Positions 9,216 through 17,273 are shown, numbered from the stretch's first letter. The stretch: 46,412 nucleotides of DNA from Romeriopsis navalis LEGE 11480 (GCF_015207035.1 NZ_JADEXQ010000049.1:1-46412), one strand, 5' to 3'. The notes: generated by a model from the sequence alone, not told the origin. A program made the numbers and translations.

Positions 9216-10496
9216 ATGGATCATTCAATTAAGCCCCAAAACCTGGCCGAAAAGACGGTCTGGTACACGATCGTCCTGAGCTATCCGATGTATTTTCTGG
9301 GATTGGTTTTTCCGGTGAATACAACGTTGCCGTGGCTATTGCTCATTAATGTCGCAATGCGTTTCTGGAATCAATCAGCTTGGACGCCGATCGAAAAGCG
9401 CATCCGCATTCCGGCAATTGTCTGGATGTGGACTTTCTCGGCGGTGACGGTATTGATTGCGATGCTGGTTGGATTAACTAATTTCAACTATGATATTCGT
9501 GAAATCATTCGATCGACGCTAAATTGGACCCGTGAATGGGCCTTATTTCCGATTTGTTTGACCTTGGGGAGTTGTTTGAAGGTGCGGCCGAAGTTGATCT
9601 ATCGGGCGGTCTGCAATCTCTGTGGACAAAGCCTGATTATGCTGGTGGTCTGTGTTTTAGCGTTTTTGGCGAAGATCCCAGACTTGATTTATACTTCGCC
9701 GATCGAACGACTCACGCAGAATGGCAGTATGTTTTATGAAGTGCGGCTATATCTGATTGATGTTGATTCGGGGACGTTGCGCTTTACGCTATTTGCGCCT
9801 TGGGCCCCCGCTCTGGGTTTGGTGGCTTGTCTTTACTTCCTGATGGCATTGCAAGAGTCGGATAAAATCTGGAAAAGCATCGGTTTGGTTGGGGCGACGG
9901 CGATGATTTTGGCTTCGGTTTCCCGCGGGGCCTTTCTATTTTTACCAGCGGCGTTGTTGGTGGTCTGGATGTGGGTTGCCTGGAACCGGGCCTATATTCA
10001 GCTTGTTGCCGGTTTTCTGATCTTTTGGTTTGGGCTGTTTAGCTTTACGGTGAGTCAAGCCTTTAGCACTGCGATCGATGGCTTTAAAGGGGCACGCAAG
10101 AGTTCATCGCAGTTGCGGGCCGTGTTGCAGCGGGTGGCGTTAGAGCGTTGGGCCGAAGCGCCAATGTGGGGACATGGCAAACAAATTCCTGGTCCCAAGG
10201 TCTTGAAGGAAATGCCCCTTGGTTCCCACCACACTTGGTTTGGTTTGTTGTTTAGCCATGGATTAGTTGGGTTTGTAGCGGTTTTGATTTCATCGGTGAC
10301 AACGTTGCTCGTGTTGGCAATCAAGGCGAAGGGGGATCAGACGGCGCGGGTCGCCTTGGGCATGTTTTTGATTGTGCTGTTTATGTCCATGGGCGAGAAT
10401 ATGGAGAAGCTAGCCTATCTCTTTTGGCCAGCGTTGGTGTTGATTGGGACGGTGTTTCGACCAAAATCAATGGCTTACTATCGCGCTGAGCATTAA
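9216..10496 (+). CDS. O-antigen ligase/polymerase family membrane protein (Wzy/WaaL-like)
   Basis: Multi-pass inner-membrane protein predicted to polymerise lipid-linked repeat units or ligate a finished chain. The 426 residues contain about ten to twelve hydrophobic segments. The large periplasmic loop ends in SHHTWFGLLFSHGLVG at about residues 331-346, the His...Gly signature of the Wzy_C/WaaL family (PF04932), preceded by WGHGKQIPGP. The N-terminal half includes NFNYDIREIIR and a loop with NGSMFYEVRLYL. It lies 6 nt after the co-polymerase gene and closes the cluster. The outer-membrane export channel, the initiating phosphoglycosyltransferase and nucleotide-sugar enzymes are not in this window, so they must be elsewhere. 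Confidence 0.85.
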   Translation: MDHSIKPQNLAEKTVWYTIVLSYPMYFLGLVFPVNTTLPWLLLINVAMRFWNQSAWTPIEKRIRIPAIVWMWTFSAVTVLIAMLVGLTNFNYDIREIIRSTLNWTREWALFPICLTLGSCLKVRPKLIYRAVCNLCGQSLIMLVVCVLAFLAKIPDLIYTSPIERLTQNGSMFYEVRLYLIDVDSGTLRFTLFAPWAPALGLVACLYFLMALQESDKIWKSIGLVGATAMILASVSRGAFLFLPAALLVVWMWVAWNRAYIQLVAGFLIFWFGLFSFTVSQAFSTAIDGFKGARKSSSQLRAVLQRVALERWAEAPMWGHGKQIPGPKVLKEMPLGSHHTWFGLLFSHGLVGFVAVLISSVTTLLVLAIKAKGDQTARVALGMFLIVLFMSMGENMEKLAYLFWPALVLIGTVFRPKSMAYYRAEH

Positions 10497-10614
10497 CTTT
10501 GGTGCAGAACTGCGATAAAAGTCCAGAATCATGCGGAAAAGTGGCCAGTATGATGAATGGGTAATGAGCTACGTATGCTAGACGTGCTTGTTCTCAATCA
10601 TTTGTGCTGCCCCC

Positions 10615-12330
10615 ATGACTAAAAAAGATTTAAGTGAGTCGGATATTTGCGATCGCTATATTACTCCGGCAATTCACAATGCAGGCTGGCTGCCCCAGCT
10701 AATCAGTCGAGAATACTTTACAGATGGAGAAGTCCAATTAGATGATGGGCGAATAGTTCGAGGTGGTAGGAAGCGTGCAGACTATCTATTATTTTTCCGA
10801 GAGAATTATCCGATTGCTGTTGTTGAGGCTAAGCGTAATAAATACACAGTTCGTCATGGCCTGCAGCAAGCCTTAGGCTATGCAGAAACTCTGAATGTAC
10901 CTTTTGCGTTTTCCTCTAATGGTGATGCCTTTTATCTGCATGATCGCAGTGGAACCTATCCTGTGCTTGAGACAGAGCTTGCTCTTGATAAGTTTCCTAC
11001 ACCAGATGATCTCTGGAATCGCTATCTGCAGTGGCAAAAGTTAGCTGCGAAGGACGAAGCTCTATTAAAAACTGCCTATCATAGCAATGATGAAAAGCAG
11101 CCACGTTACTATCAGCGAGATGCAATCAACCAGACAATTGCTGCAATGTCGCGCGGCCAAAAGCGCTGTTTAATTGTGATGGCGACTGGTGCCGGGAAAA
11201 CTTACACGGTTTTTAATATCTTATGGCGTCTATGGAAAGCCAGACAAGCGAGAAGAATTCTTTTTTTGGCTGATCGCAATGCGCTGATCAACCAAACAAT
11301 AACGAATGACTTTTCCCCTTTTGGCGAAGTGATGACAAAGTTGACGCGGAAGTTGGTTGATTCAAATGGAAAAATTAATACTTCCTATCAGGTATATCTT
11401 GGGACTTATCAGGCGATAGTTGGTCAGGAAGCTCAGGAGCCTTTATACCCTAAGTTCCCATCTGATTTCTTTGATTTAATTGTTGTTGATGAGTGTCATC
11501 GTGGTAGTGCAGAAGAGGATTCCAATTGGCGTACTGTATTAGACTATTTTTCCAGTGCTACTCAACTTGGATTAACTGCAACGCCAAAAGAAACAAAATA
11601 TACTTCTAATATTGATTACTTTGGGACTCCACTTCATATTTACTCCCTGAAGCGCGGCATTCAAGATGGCTTTCTTGCTCCGTTTTGGAAGATACGGATT
11701 ACTTTGGATAAAGATATTGAGGGCTGGACCCCTAAATCCCATGAGCTAACTCAATCCGGGGGACGCCTCAAAAGTCAGCAATATAATCCACGTGATCGTA
11801 ATCAGGATATTCAGTTTGAACAGCGTGTTTTGGCAGTTGCTAAATATGTGAGTGAGTTTTTGCATCGAGGAGATCCAATGCGGAAAACCATTGTGTTCTG
11901 TGAAGATGTGGCTCATGCCGAAAAAATGCGCTCTGCATTTGCAAGATTGAAAATCAATCGTTCGTTAATTGAAAAGAATCATCGCTATGTGATGCAAATT
12001 ACTGGTGACGAGCAAGAAGGGAAAGCAGAAATTGGCAACTTTATTGATCCGGAAGAATCATATCCTGTGATTGCGACAACTTCTAAGTTATTGTCAACGG
12101 GGGTAGACGCGAAAACATGTCATTTGATTGTGATTGATCGGCCAATCAATTCAATGACTGAATTCAAACAAATTATTGGACGAGGAACACGCTTATGTCC
12201 TGAATATGGAAAGCACTTTTTTACGGTAATTGACTTTCGAAACGCTACAGAGCTATTTGAGGATAAAGACTGGGATGGGCCCGCGATTCAATATTCTTCT
12301 TTCGAGAGAAAAATGACGAAGAAGAGTTGA
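10615..12330 (+). CDS. hsdR: Type I restriction enzyme R subunit, nuclease and helicase part (split from its C-terminal domain)
   Basis: Motor and nuclease subunit of a type I restriction system, which translocates DNA and cuts unmodified targets. With the ATG at 10615 it has 571 residues. N-terminal PD-(D/E)XK nuclease: D56 in RADYLLF and E71-x-K73 in VVEAKR. SF2 helicase: Walker A ATGAGKT at about 190-196, DECH at about 292-295, LTATPK at about 321, QIIGRGTRL near 519. The frame stops right after WDGPAIQYSSFERK, in the linker where EcoEI-type HsdR proteins continue into their C-terminal domain. That domain is encoded in another frame by the next gene (12327-12950). The codons look more A+T-rich than those of the polysaccharide genes, suggesting acquisition. 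The frame is open to a TTG at 10588, but the ATG matches family N-termini better. Confidence 0.88.
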   Translation: MTKKDLSESDICDRYITPAIHNAGWLPQLISREYFTDGEVQLDDGRIVRGGRKRADYLLFFRENYPIAVVEAKRNKYTVRHGLQQALGYAETLNVPFAFSSNGDAFYLHDRSGTYPVLETELALDKFPTPDDLWNRYLQWQKLAAKDEALLKTAYHSNDEKQPRYYQRDAINQTIAAMSRGQKRCLIVMATGAGKTYTVFNILWRLWKARQARRILFLADRNALINQTITNDFSPFGEVMTKLTRKLVDSNGKINTSYQVYLGTYQAIVGQEAQEPLYPKFPSDFFDLIVVDECHRGSAEEDSNWRTVLDYFSSATQLGLTATPKETKYTSNIDYFGTPLHIYSLKRGIQDGFLAPFWKIRITLDKDIEGWTPKSHELTQSGGRLKSQQYNPRDRNQDIQFEQRVLAVAKYVSEFLHRGDPMRKTIVFCEDVAHAEKMRSAFARLKINRSLIEKNHRYVMQITGDEQEGKAEIGNFIDPEESYPVIATTSKLLSTGVDAKTCHLIVIDRPINSMTEFKQIIGRGTRLCPEYGKHFFTVIDFRNATELFEDKDWDGPAIQYSSFERKMTKKS

Positions 12331-12950
12331 ATAAAAATCGACGCACTACTTCCAAGCCGCGAGCTCTCAGAAAAAATCCATACGTTGTCCATGATGTGGA
12401 ATTTAAGGTTCTTGAGACGGAAGTCGCTTATCATGGCGAAGGTGAACCGCTTAAAGGGATAAAGCTACGGGCGTATGTTCAGCAAGTTTTAATTGATAAA
12501 TTTCAATCACTCGACCATTTCAGCCAGCGATGGCTAACGCTGCTGAAAAATGGTTCGAAGGTTTCAGCGTTGGACCTTCCTGAAGCGTTACAGGAACAAC
12601 TCACAGTACAACTTGGTAAGGAATATTGTTTGTTTGACTGTATATGTAGTGCTGCATTTGATCAAACTCCCATTACGCGTAGGGATCGTGCTGAGAACGT
12701 TCGTCTACTAGATCTGTCCATGTGCTCTACGGATCAGCAAAGGGAAATTTTAGATGCGTTACTAGATCAATATATTCACCAAGGGATAGCAGTCATGATG
12801 AATAAGCAAGTATTGCAGCTTCCCCCTTTTACGAAGATGGGGACACTCCTCGAATTGCTCAATGTGTTTGGTGGAAAGAGGCAATATGAAAAGGCGGTGG
12901 GGGAACTTGCTCGAATGTTGTACGATGGTTCAGAAAAATCGGCGGTTTAA
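12327..12950 (+). CDS. hsdR: HsdR C-terminal domain in a separate frame (EcoEI_R_C-like)
   Basis: A 207-residue frame that overlaps the stop of the preceding gene by 4 nt (TTGA), beginning at a possible TTG. The sequence matches the C-terminal HsdM/HsdS-contact domain of EcoEI-type R subunits (PF08463): NPYVVHDVEFKVLETEV, AFDQTPITRRDRAENVR, ILDALLDQYIHQGI, LQLPPFTKMGTLLELLNVFGG. Reading this frame upstream from 12327 gives an acidic stretch (N-D-E-E-L) that would fit the linker. One base lost or gained in the A5 run at 12309-12313 would therefore restore a single HsdR of about 778 residues. It may be a real split subunit expressed by translational coupling, an inactivating frameshift, or a sequencing error. 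Confidence 0.85.
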   Translation: MNKNRRTTSKPRALRKNPYVVHDVEFKVLETEVAYHGEGEPLKGIKLRAYVQQVLIDKFQSLDHFSQRWLTLLKNGSKVSALDLPEALQEQLTVQLGKEYCLFDCICSAAFDQTPITRRDRAENVRLLDLSMCSTDQQREILDALLDQYIHQGIAVMMNKQVLQLPPFTKMGTLLELLNVFGGKRQYEKAVGELARMLYDGSEKSAV

Positions 12951-13019
12951 TCCAGCTTGATTTTCCCGCAATTATTATTTGCGAGCCAAAAGCAAAGTCA
13001 GTTTGTTTGAGAGATTGCT

Positions 13020-14477
13020 ATGTCATTGTCCGCTACGGTTAAATCGATTCAGGACATCATGAGAAAGGATGTTGGAGTTGATGGAGATGCGCAGCGGATT
13101 GGTCAGTTGGGATGGATGCTGTTTTACAAGATCTTCAGCGATCAAGACATAGCGCTGGAAGCCGCATTGGATAACTATCAATTGCCGATTCCGTCAGAAC
13201 TGCAATGGTCCAATTGGGTAGATGTTGACTCTTTAGGTAAAGAAGCCTTAACAGGTGATGAGTTATTGGCTTTAGTGGACGGCAAACTATTTCCTACGTT
13301 AAAAGAATTGGACTTCCAGCAGTACGAAGGAGTCGTGCGTGAACGTGGGGCTTTACTGAGATCAGTTTTTGAAGATGCATACAACTATATGAAGTCGGGG
13401 ACTTTGCTCCGTCAGGTTGTCGATAAGATTAATGACAATATCAACTTCAATGCTTCGTCTCAGCGGGACATGTTTGGGGATATGTACGAGCAACTGCTCA
13501 AAGACCTTCAAGGCGCAGGAAACGCGGGAGAATTCTATACTCCGCGTGCATTGACGCAGTTTGCGATCGATATGGTGAATCCTCAGTTAGGGGAAAAAGT
13601 GATTGATCCAGCCTGCGGTACAGGCGGCTTTCTGACCTGCGCATTTGATCATCTGAAAGCGCAAGCTAAGTCTCCAAATCAGTTAGATCAGGCTAAGAAA
13701 GGTGTGTTCGGAATTGAGAAAAAACCGCTACCACACCTGCTGTGTATGACAAATATGTTGGCACATGAGATTGAGGTTCCAACCAACATTCGACGTAAAA
13801 ATACATTGAGTAAGCCGTTATCAAGCTATATGAGATCCGATCAGGTCGACGTAGTGGTGACGAATCCGCCGTTTGGCGGCATGGAAGAGGAAGGTATTGA
13901 GGATAATTTCCCATCATTTAAGACTCGGGAGACGGCGGATTTATTTTTAGTACTGGTGATGCGGTTGCTCAAAGATGGCGGACGGGCGGCGATCGTGCTC
14001 CCTGATGGGACGCTATTTGGTGAGGGGATTAAAACGCGGATTAAGGAGAAGCTGCTGCGGGACTGTAATTTGCATACGATCGTGCGGCTGCCGAATGGGG
14101 TGTTTGCGCCCTATACGAGTATCAAGACGAATTTGTTGTTTTTTACGAAGGGGAAGCCGACCAAGGAGGTTTGGTACTATGAGCATCCCTATCCGAAGGG
14201 GTATAAGTCGTACTCGAAGACGAAGCCGATGCGGATTGAGGAGTTTGAGCCGGAGAAGGCTTGGTGGGAGCACCGCGAGGAGAACGAGTTTGCTTGGAAG
14301 GTGTCGCTCAAATCGATCCAGGAGAATAATTACAATCTGGATGTGAAGAATCCCAATGCGGTGGGGGAGGTGCATGAGGATGCGGCGGTGCTGTTGGATA
14401 AGTATCAGTTTGCGGTGAGTGAGGCGGATAAGGCCCGATCGGCTTTGCAGGCAGCGCTCAGGGATTGTTTGGAGTGA
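13020..14477 (+). CDS. hsdM: Type I restriction-modification system DNA methyltransferase subunit M
   Basis: N6-adenine methyltransferase subunit that works with HsdS to protect the host and with HsdR to restrict. The 485 residues include the N-terminal HsdM_N helical bundle (about 8-140), the SAM-binding motif I DPACGTGGF at 196-204, and the catalytic motif IV NPPFGG at 282-287. A C-terminal helical region ends in KARSALQAALRDCLE. It begins 69 nt after the HsdR C-terminal frame. Codon usage changes along the gene: roughly the first 900 bp are A+T-leaning like hsdR, while from about 13925 third positions become G/C-rich, suggesting a recombination junction. Its last 48 nt are partly repeated at 15164-15205. 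Confidence 0.95.
   Translation: MSLSATVKSIQDIMRKDVGVDGDAQRIGQLGWMLFYKIFSDQDIALEAALDNYQLPIPSELQWSNWVDVDSLGKEALTGDELLALVDGKLFPTLKELDFQQYEGVVRERGALLRSVFEDAYNYMKSGTLLRQVVDKINDNINFNASSQRDMFGDMYEQLLKDLQGAGNAGEFYTPRALTQFAIDMVNPQLGEKVIDPACGTGGFLTCAFDHLKAQAKSPNQLDQAKKGVFGIEKKPLPHLLCMTNMLAHEIEVPTNIRRKNTLSKPLSSYMRSDQVDVVVTNPPFGGMEEEGIEDNFPSFKTRETADLFLVLVMRLLKDGGRAAIVLPDGTLFGEGIKTRIKEKLLRDCNLHTIVRLPNGVFAPYTSIKTNLLFFTKGKPTKEVWYYEHPYPKGYKSYSKTKPMRIEEFEPEKAWWEHREENEFAWKVSLKSIQENNYNLDVKNPNAVGEVHEDAAVLLDKYQFAVSEADKARSALQAALRDCLE
14430..14477 (+). repeat. hsdM 3'-end repeat, copy 1 (native gene end)
   Basis: The last 15 codons plus stop of hsdM, encoding KARSALQAALRDCLE. A diverged direct copy lies at 15164-15205, just after the PIN toxin gene. 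The first 13 bases (AAGGCCCGATCGG) are identical, and the following CAGGCAGCG is also identical. Confidence 0.85.
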
Positions 14478-14525
14478 AGTTCGTTAAAATGTAAATGTCG
14501 GAGTACACCAATCTTGGGGGTTGCT

Positions 14526-14750
14526 ATGAGTGCGGTTGTGGAATTTCAGGCACAGGTGAAGGATGGGGTAATTGTGATTCCTGAGCAGTACAAAAGCTCA
14601 TTGAATCAGGCTCAGGATGTACGGGTGATTCTGGTCCAGCAAAATTCGAAGCCAACCAATGATGCGGATTTTTTGACCGAGTTGTTAGAAAATCCGGTGG
14701 TGATGGCGGATTTTGTGCCGTTGACGCGGGATGAGATGTATGAGCGTTAG
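14526..14750 (+). CDS. Antitoxin of a PIN-type toxin-antitoxin pair
   Basis: A 74-residue protein predicted to bind and neutralise the downstream PIN ribonuclease and to repress the pair's promoter. The N-terminal half (VVEFQAQVKDGVIVIPEQY) reads like the beta-rich swapped-hairpin fold of AbrB/DUF104-type cyanobacterial antitoxins. The C-terminal half (TELLENPVVMADFVPLTRDEMYER) is acidic and probably wraps the toxin. The ATG at 14526 has a GGGGG tract 7 nt upstream. The frame runs 12 nt further to a TTG, which I did not choose. It overlaps the toxin gene by 11 nt. The pair separates hsdM from hsdS, an unusual place, and is flanked by the duplicated hsdM end. Confidence 0.75.
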   Translation: MSAVVEFQAQVKDGVIVIPEQYKSSLNQAQDVRVILVQQNSKPTNDADFLTELLENPVVMADFVPLTRDEMYER

Positions 14751-15165
14751 TCTGGAATCGTCGCTTTGCTTTGTGGATTCGAATATCTGGCTTTATGCGT
14801 TGATTCGGAGTCAAGATGAACGGAAGCATCAGGTGGCAAATCAGTTATTACGATCGGTGCGGGTGGCAATGAGTGCCCAGGTTGTGAATGAGGTGAGTTT
14901 GAATTTGATGCGCAAGGCGAAGTTTTCGGAAAACCAAGTGGAGCAGTTTATCCGAGGTTGCTATCAATCGCATTTGGTGATGGATTTGAATCAAGCGGTA
15001 CTGCTGCGGGCAGCGGATCTGAGGCGTGGTAGTTATCTGTTTTCGTTTTGGGATAGTTTGGTGGTGGCAGCAGCATTGGAGACGGGGGCAGATGTGCTGA
15101 TTTCGGAGGATATGCAGCAGGGATTAGTCGTTGAAGGTGTTTTGACGATTCATAATCCATTTTAA
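14740..15165 (+). CDS. PIN-domain ribonuclease toxin (VapC-like)
   Basis: A 141-residue PIN protein, predicted to be a metal-dependent RNase that inhibits growth when not bound by its antitoxin. All four acidic positions expected of an active PIN domain are visible: the Asp in CFVDSNIWLYAL, the Glu in VVNEVSLNL, the Asp in FSFWDSLVVAAALE, and the acidic pair in VLISEDMQQG. I start it at the ATG at 14740, overlapping the antitoxin by 11 nt. An in-frame ATG at 14731 is also possible. Its TAA stop at 15163-15165 runs directly into the second copy of the hsdM 3' end, so the insertion junction coincides with the toxin stop. Confidence 0.85.
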   Translation: MSVSLESSLCFVDSNIWLYALIRSQDERKHQVANQLLRSVRVAMSAQVVNEVSLNLMRKAKFSENQVEQFIRGCYQSHLVMDLNQAVLLRAADLRRGSYLFSFWDSLVVAAALETGADVLISEDMQQGLVVEGVLTIHNPF

Positions 15166-15205
15166 GGCCCGATCGGTTTTACAGGCAGCGTTGCAGGATT
15201 ATTGA
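15164..15205 (+). repeat. hsdM 3'-end repeat, copy 2 (downstream of the toxin)
   Basis: Read from 15164 this gives AAG GCC CGA TCG GTT TTA CAG and so on, translating to KARSVLQAALQDY followed by TGA. It differs from the native hsdM tail by A/V, R/Q and C/Y plus a shorter end, so the reading frame and stop are kept. It is an orphan gene end with no start of its own. Confidence 0.85.
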
Positions 15206-15239
15206 GAATGGGGGATCACTTGATCGAGGAGATGGTGAT

Positions 15240-15464
15240 ATGACGACAGTGACTGAAATTGAAGCGGTGATTCGGCAGTTGTCAGAGGATGATGCGCGGC
15301 GGTTGTCGGTGTTGTTGTTGGGTTATTTGGATGATGCGTGGGATGTGCAAATGCAGGCTGATGTTGAAGGTGGTCGGTTGGATAGGCTGATGGCGCAGGC
15401 GGAGGCGGCGATTGCGGTTGGAAATGTGAGAGATTTGGATGTGTTGCTGAATGAGGCCCCCTAA
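15240..15464 (+). CDS. Orphan antitoxin-like small protein, 3' end altered by a MITE-like repeat
   Basis: A 74-residue protein, MTTVTEIEAVIRQLSEDDAR..., of the short cyanobacterial type usually encoded just before a RelE/ParE toxin. It has a hydrophobic helix (LSVLLLGYLDDAWDVQM), an ADVEGGRLDRLMAQAE segment and VRDLDVLLNE at the end. A GAGGAGA ribosome site lies about 8 nt before the ATG. No toxin gene follows. The last two residues and the stop codon (GCC CCC TAA) come from the left arm of the palindromic element at 15457-15527. Insertion of that element may have trimmed the protein and separated it from, or deleted, its toxin. The family assignment is by resemblance only. Confidence 0.6.
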   Translation: MTTVTEIEAVIRQLSEDDARRLSVLLLGYLDDAWDVQMQADVEGGRLDRLMAQAEAAIAVGNVRDLDVLLNEAP

Positions 15465-15527
15465 ATCACCCAATTCTGGGAGAATTTGAAGGATGGCTCG
15501 GTTCCCCCAGAATTGGGGGTTAGGGGG
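15457..15527. mobile_element. MITE-like palindromic repeat
   Basis: A 71-nt element with imperfect terminal inverted repeats. The left arm at 15457-15482 (CCCCCTAAATCACCCAATTC, then TGGGAG) is the inverted partner of the right arm at 15504-15527 (CCCCCAGAATTGGGGG followed by TTAGGGGG). The spacer is about 21 nt. The CCCCCTAA / TTAGGGGG ends and the CCCAATTCTGGG core are the form of short non-autonomous repeats I know from many cyanobacterial genomes. It lies 43 nt upstream of hsdS and could form a strong hairpin in the transcript. Confidence 0.7.
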
Positions 15528-15570
15528 TGGATCGGCGAGCGTTTTTGTGCAGTTGGGCGAGGGGTAGCGG

Positions 15571-17220
15571 ATGGATTTGCAGACGTTTTGGGATAACTTC
15601 GATGTGATTGCGGCAGCGCCGGGTGGGGTGCAACGGCTGCGGGAGTTGATTTTGGATTTGGCTGTGCGGGGGAAGTTGGTGCCGCAAGATCAGATGGATG
15701 AGTCTGCGGCGAAGCTGTTGGAAAATATCTCTGAACGGCACACATTATTAGATCCTAAGCAATATAGAAAGCCTAAAAATCTACTGCCAATTAATGAAAT
15801 CGAAAAACCCTTTGACTCACCTCTCGGATGGAGTTGGTGTCGATTTACTGATGTTGGTCTCCTGGGACGTGGTAAGTCAAAACATCGCCCTAGAAATGAT
15901 CCAGCGCTTTATGCAGGAGGTACTATTCCGCTAGTTCAAACGGGAGATGTCGCACGTGCAGATCAGAAGGTTCTAACTCATACAGCACTTTATAACGAAG
16001 CAGGATTAGCACAAAGTCGTTTATGGCCGAAGGGAACCCTTTGTATTACTATTGCTGCAAATATTGCTGATTCTGCCATCTTGGCTTTTGACGCTTGTTT
16101 CCCTGATAGTGTTGTTGGTTTTATTCCAACGTCTCCGATTGAAAGTGCAAGCTACTTTGATTTTTTCATCAGAACGATGAAAAGTAGACTTGAGGACTTT
16201 GCTCCTTCAACTGCTCAAAAGAATATTAATCTGGCTATTCTAAATGAGGTGTTAATCCCACTGCCACCCCTCGCAGAGCAGAAGCGGATTGTGGCGAAGG
16301 TGGATGAATTGATGGCATTGTGCGATCGCTATGAGGCGGCGAAAGTCAATCAAGATACGCTGCGGACAAAACTACGGGCAAGCTCGATCGATGCTCTGAT
16401 GAATGCTGACACAGATGAGGCGTTAAATGCTTCCTGGGAATTTGTTTGTTATAACTGGATCAATCTTAGTCAAACTCTTCCCGGCATTGATAATTTGCGT
16501 AAGGTGATTTTACAACTAGGCGTGCGCGGGAAACTAGTCCCTCAGAATGTGGCTGATGAACCAGTTTCCTCCCTACTAGAGAAAGCGGATGAGCATCGAA
16601 ATCATCTGGAAGCAATTGGGAAAATCAGAAAACAGAAGAAAAAAATAATGCTGCACAGACTTACTTGGCATGTCCCGAAACATTGGGAAGCTACGGGACT
16701 GTCAAAAGTTGCATTTTCCTATGATCATCTACGAGTTCCTATTAATAAAACTGAGCGTGCGACTAGACATGGAAATATCCCTTACTATGGCGCGAATGGG
16801 CAAGTAGGTTGGATTGATGAAGCATTATTTGATGAAGATTTAGTTCTAGTAGTAGAAGATGAAACCTTTATCGGCAGGGTAAAACCTTTCTCATATCAAA
16901 TTTCAGGAAAGGCATGGGTGAATAACCATGCACATGTGTTGAAACCTAGCCATGCATTAGAACCGGAATTTCTCAATTGTGTATTGATGTTTTATCCCTT
17001 TGCTCCACTAACATCTGGAACAACAGGTCGTCGAAAGTTAAATCAGCAAACCCTGATGGGCATAGAAATTCCCCTTCCACCCCTCGCCGAACAAAAACGC
17101 ATCGTCGCTAAAGTCGATCAACTAATGACCCTCTGCGACACCCTCGAAACCCACCTGCGCGAAACCCAGGAAAAATCCAAAGCCCTTGCCGCTGCGGTGG
17201 TGGGGCAGCTAGAGATTTAG
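15571..17220 (+). CDS. hsdS: Type I restriction-modification specificity subunit S
   Basis: DNA-recognition subunit with two target recognition domains, each reading one half of a bipartite target. The 549 residues show an internal repeat: VRGKLVPQ occurs at about residues 30 and 316, and PLPPLAEQKRIVAKVD occurs at about 230 and 506 as the start of the conserved coiled-coil spacers. The first recognition domain (about 80-220) and the second (about 355-500) are dissimilar, as expected. The two spacer copies use different synonymous codons (G-ending in the first, C-ending in the second), so the halves have different histories. The start has GAGGGG about 8 nt upstream. hsdM lies 1.1 kb away because of the inserted genes. 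Confidence 0.93.
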   Translation: MDLQTFWDNFDVIAAAPGGVQRLRELILDLAVRGKLVPQDQMDESAAKLLENISERHTLLDPKQYRKPKNLLPINEIEKPFDSPLGWSWCRFTDVGLLGRGKSKHRPRNDPALYAGGTIPLVQTGDVARADQKVLTHTALYNEAGLAQSRLWPKGTLCITIAANIADSAILAFDACFPDSVVGFIPTSPIESASYFDFFIRTMKSRLEDFAPSTAQKNINLAILNEVLIPLPPLAEQKRIVAKVDELMALCDRYEAAKVNQDTLRTKLRASSIDALMNADTDEALNASWEFVCYNWINLSQTLPGIDNLRKVILQLGVRGKLVPQNVADEPVSSLLEKADEHRNHLEAIGKIRKQKKKIMLHRLTWHVPKHWEATGLSKVAFSYDHLRVPINKTERATRHGNIPYYGANGQVGWIDEALFDEDLVLVVEDETFIGRVKPFSYQISGKAWVNNHAHVLKPSHALEPEFLNCVLMFYPFAPLTSGTTGRRKLNQQTLMGIEIPLPPLAEQKRIVAKVDQLMTLCDTLETHLRETQEKSKALAAAVVGQLEI

Positions 17221-17273
17221 TTGTCAGTCGTCAGTTTTGAGTTTTCAGTATTGCTCCCTGTATTCCTGTTGCC

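Noticed and set aside
12309-12330. Programmed -1 ribosomal frameshift in hsdR
   Set aside because: There is no X-XXY-YYZ slippery heptamer in the correct phase at the A5 run and no obvious downstream stem. A split gene or an indel explains the frames better.
13975-14375. Arg-rich and Leu/Arg-rich open frames in other frames of hsdM
   Set aside because: They are shadows of the G/C-rich end of hsdM. hsdM keeps its own conserved residues across the region.
17221-17250. Short GTCAG-type direct repeats between hsdS and the YhcG-like gene
   Set aside because: They are only two or three imperfect units. Such short repeats are common between cyanobacterial genes and say nothing about function here.
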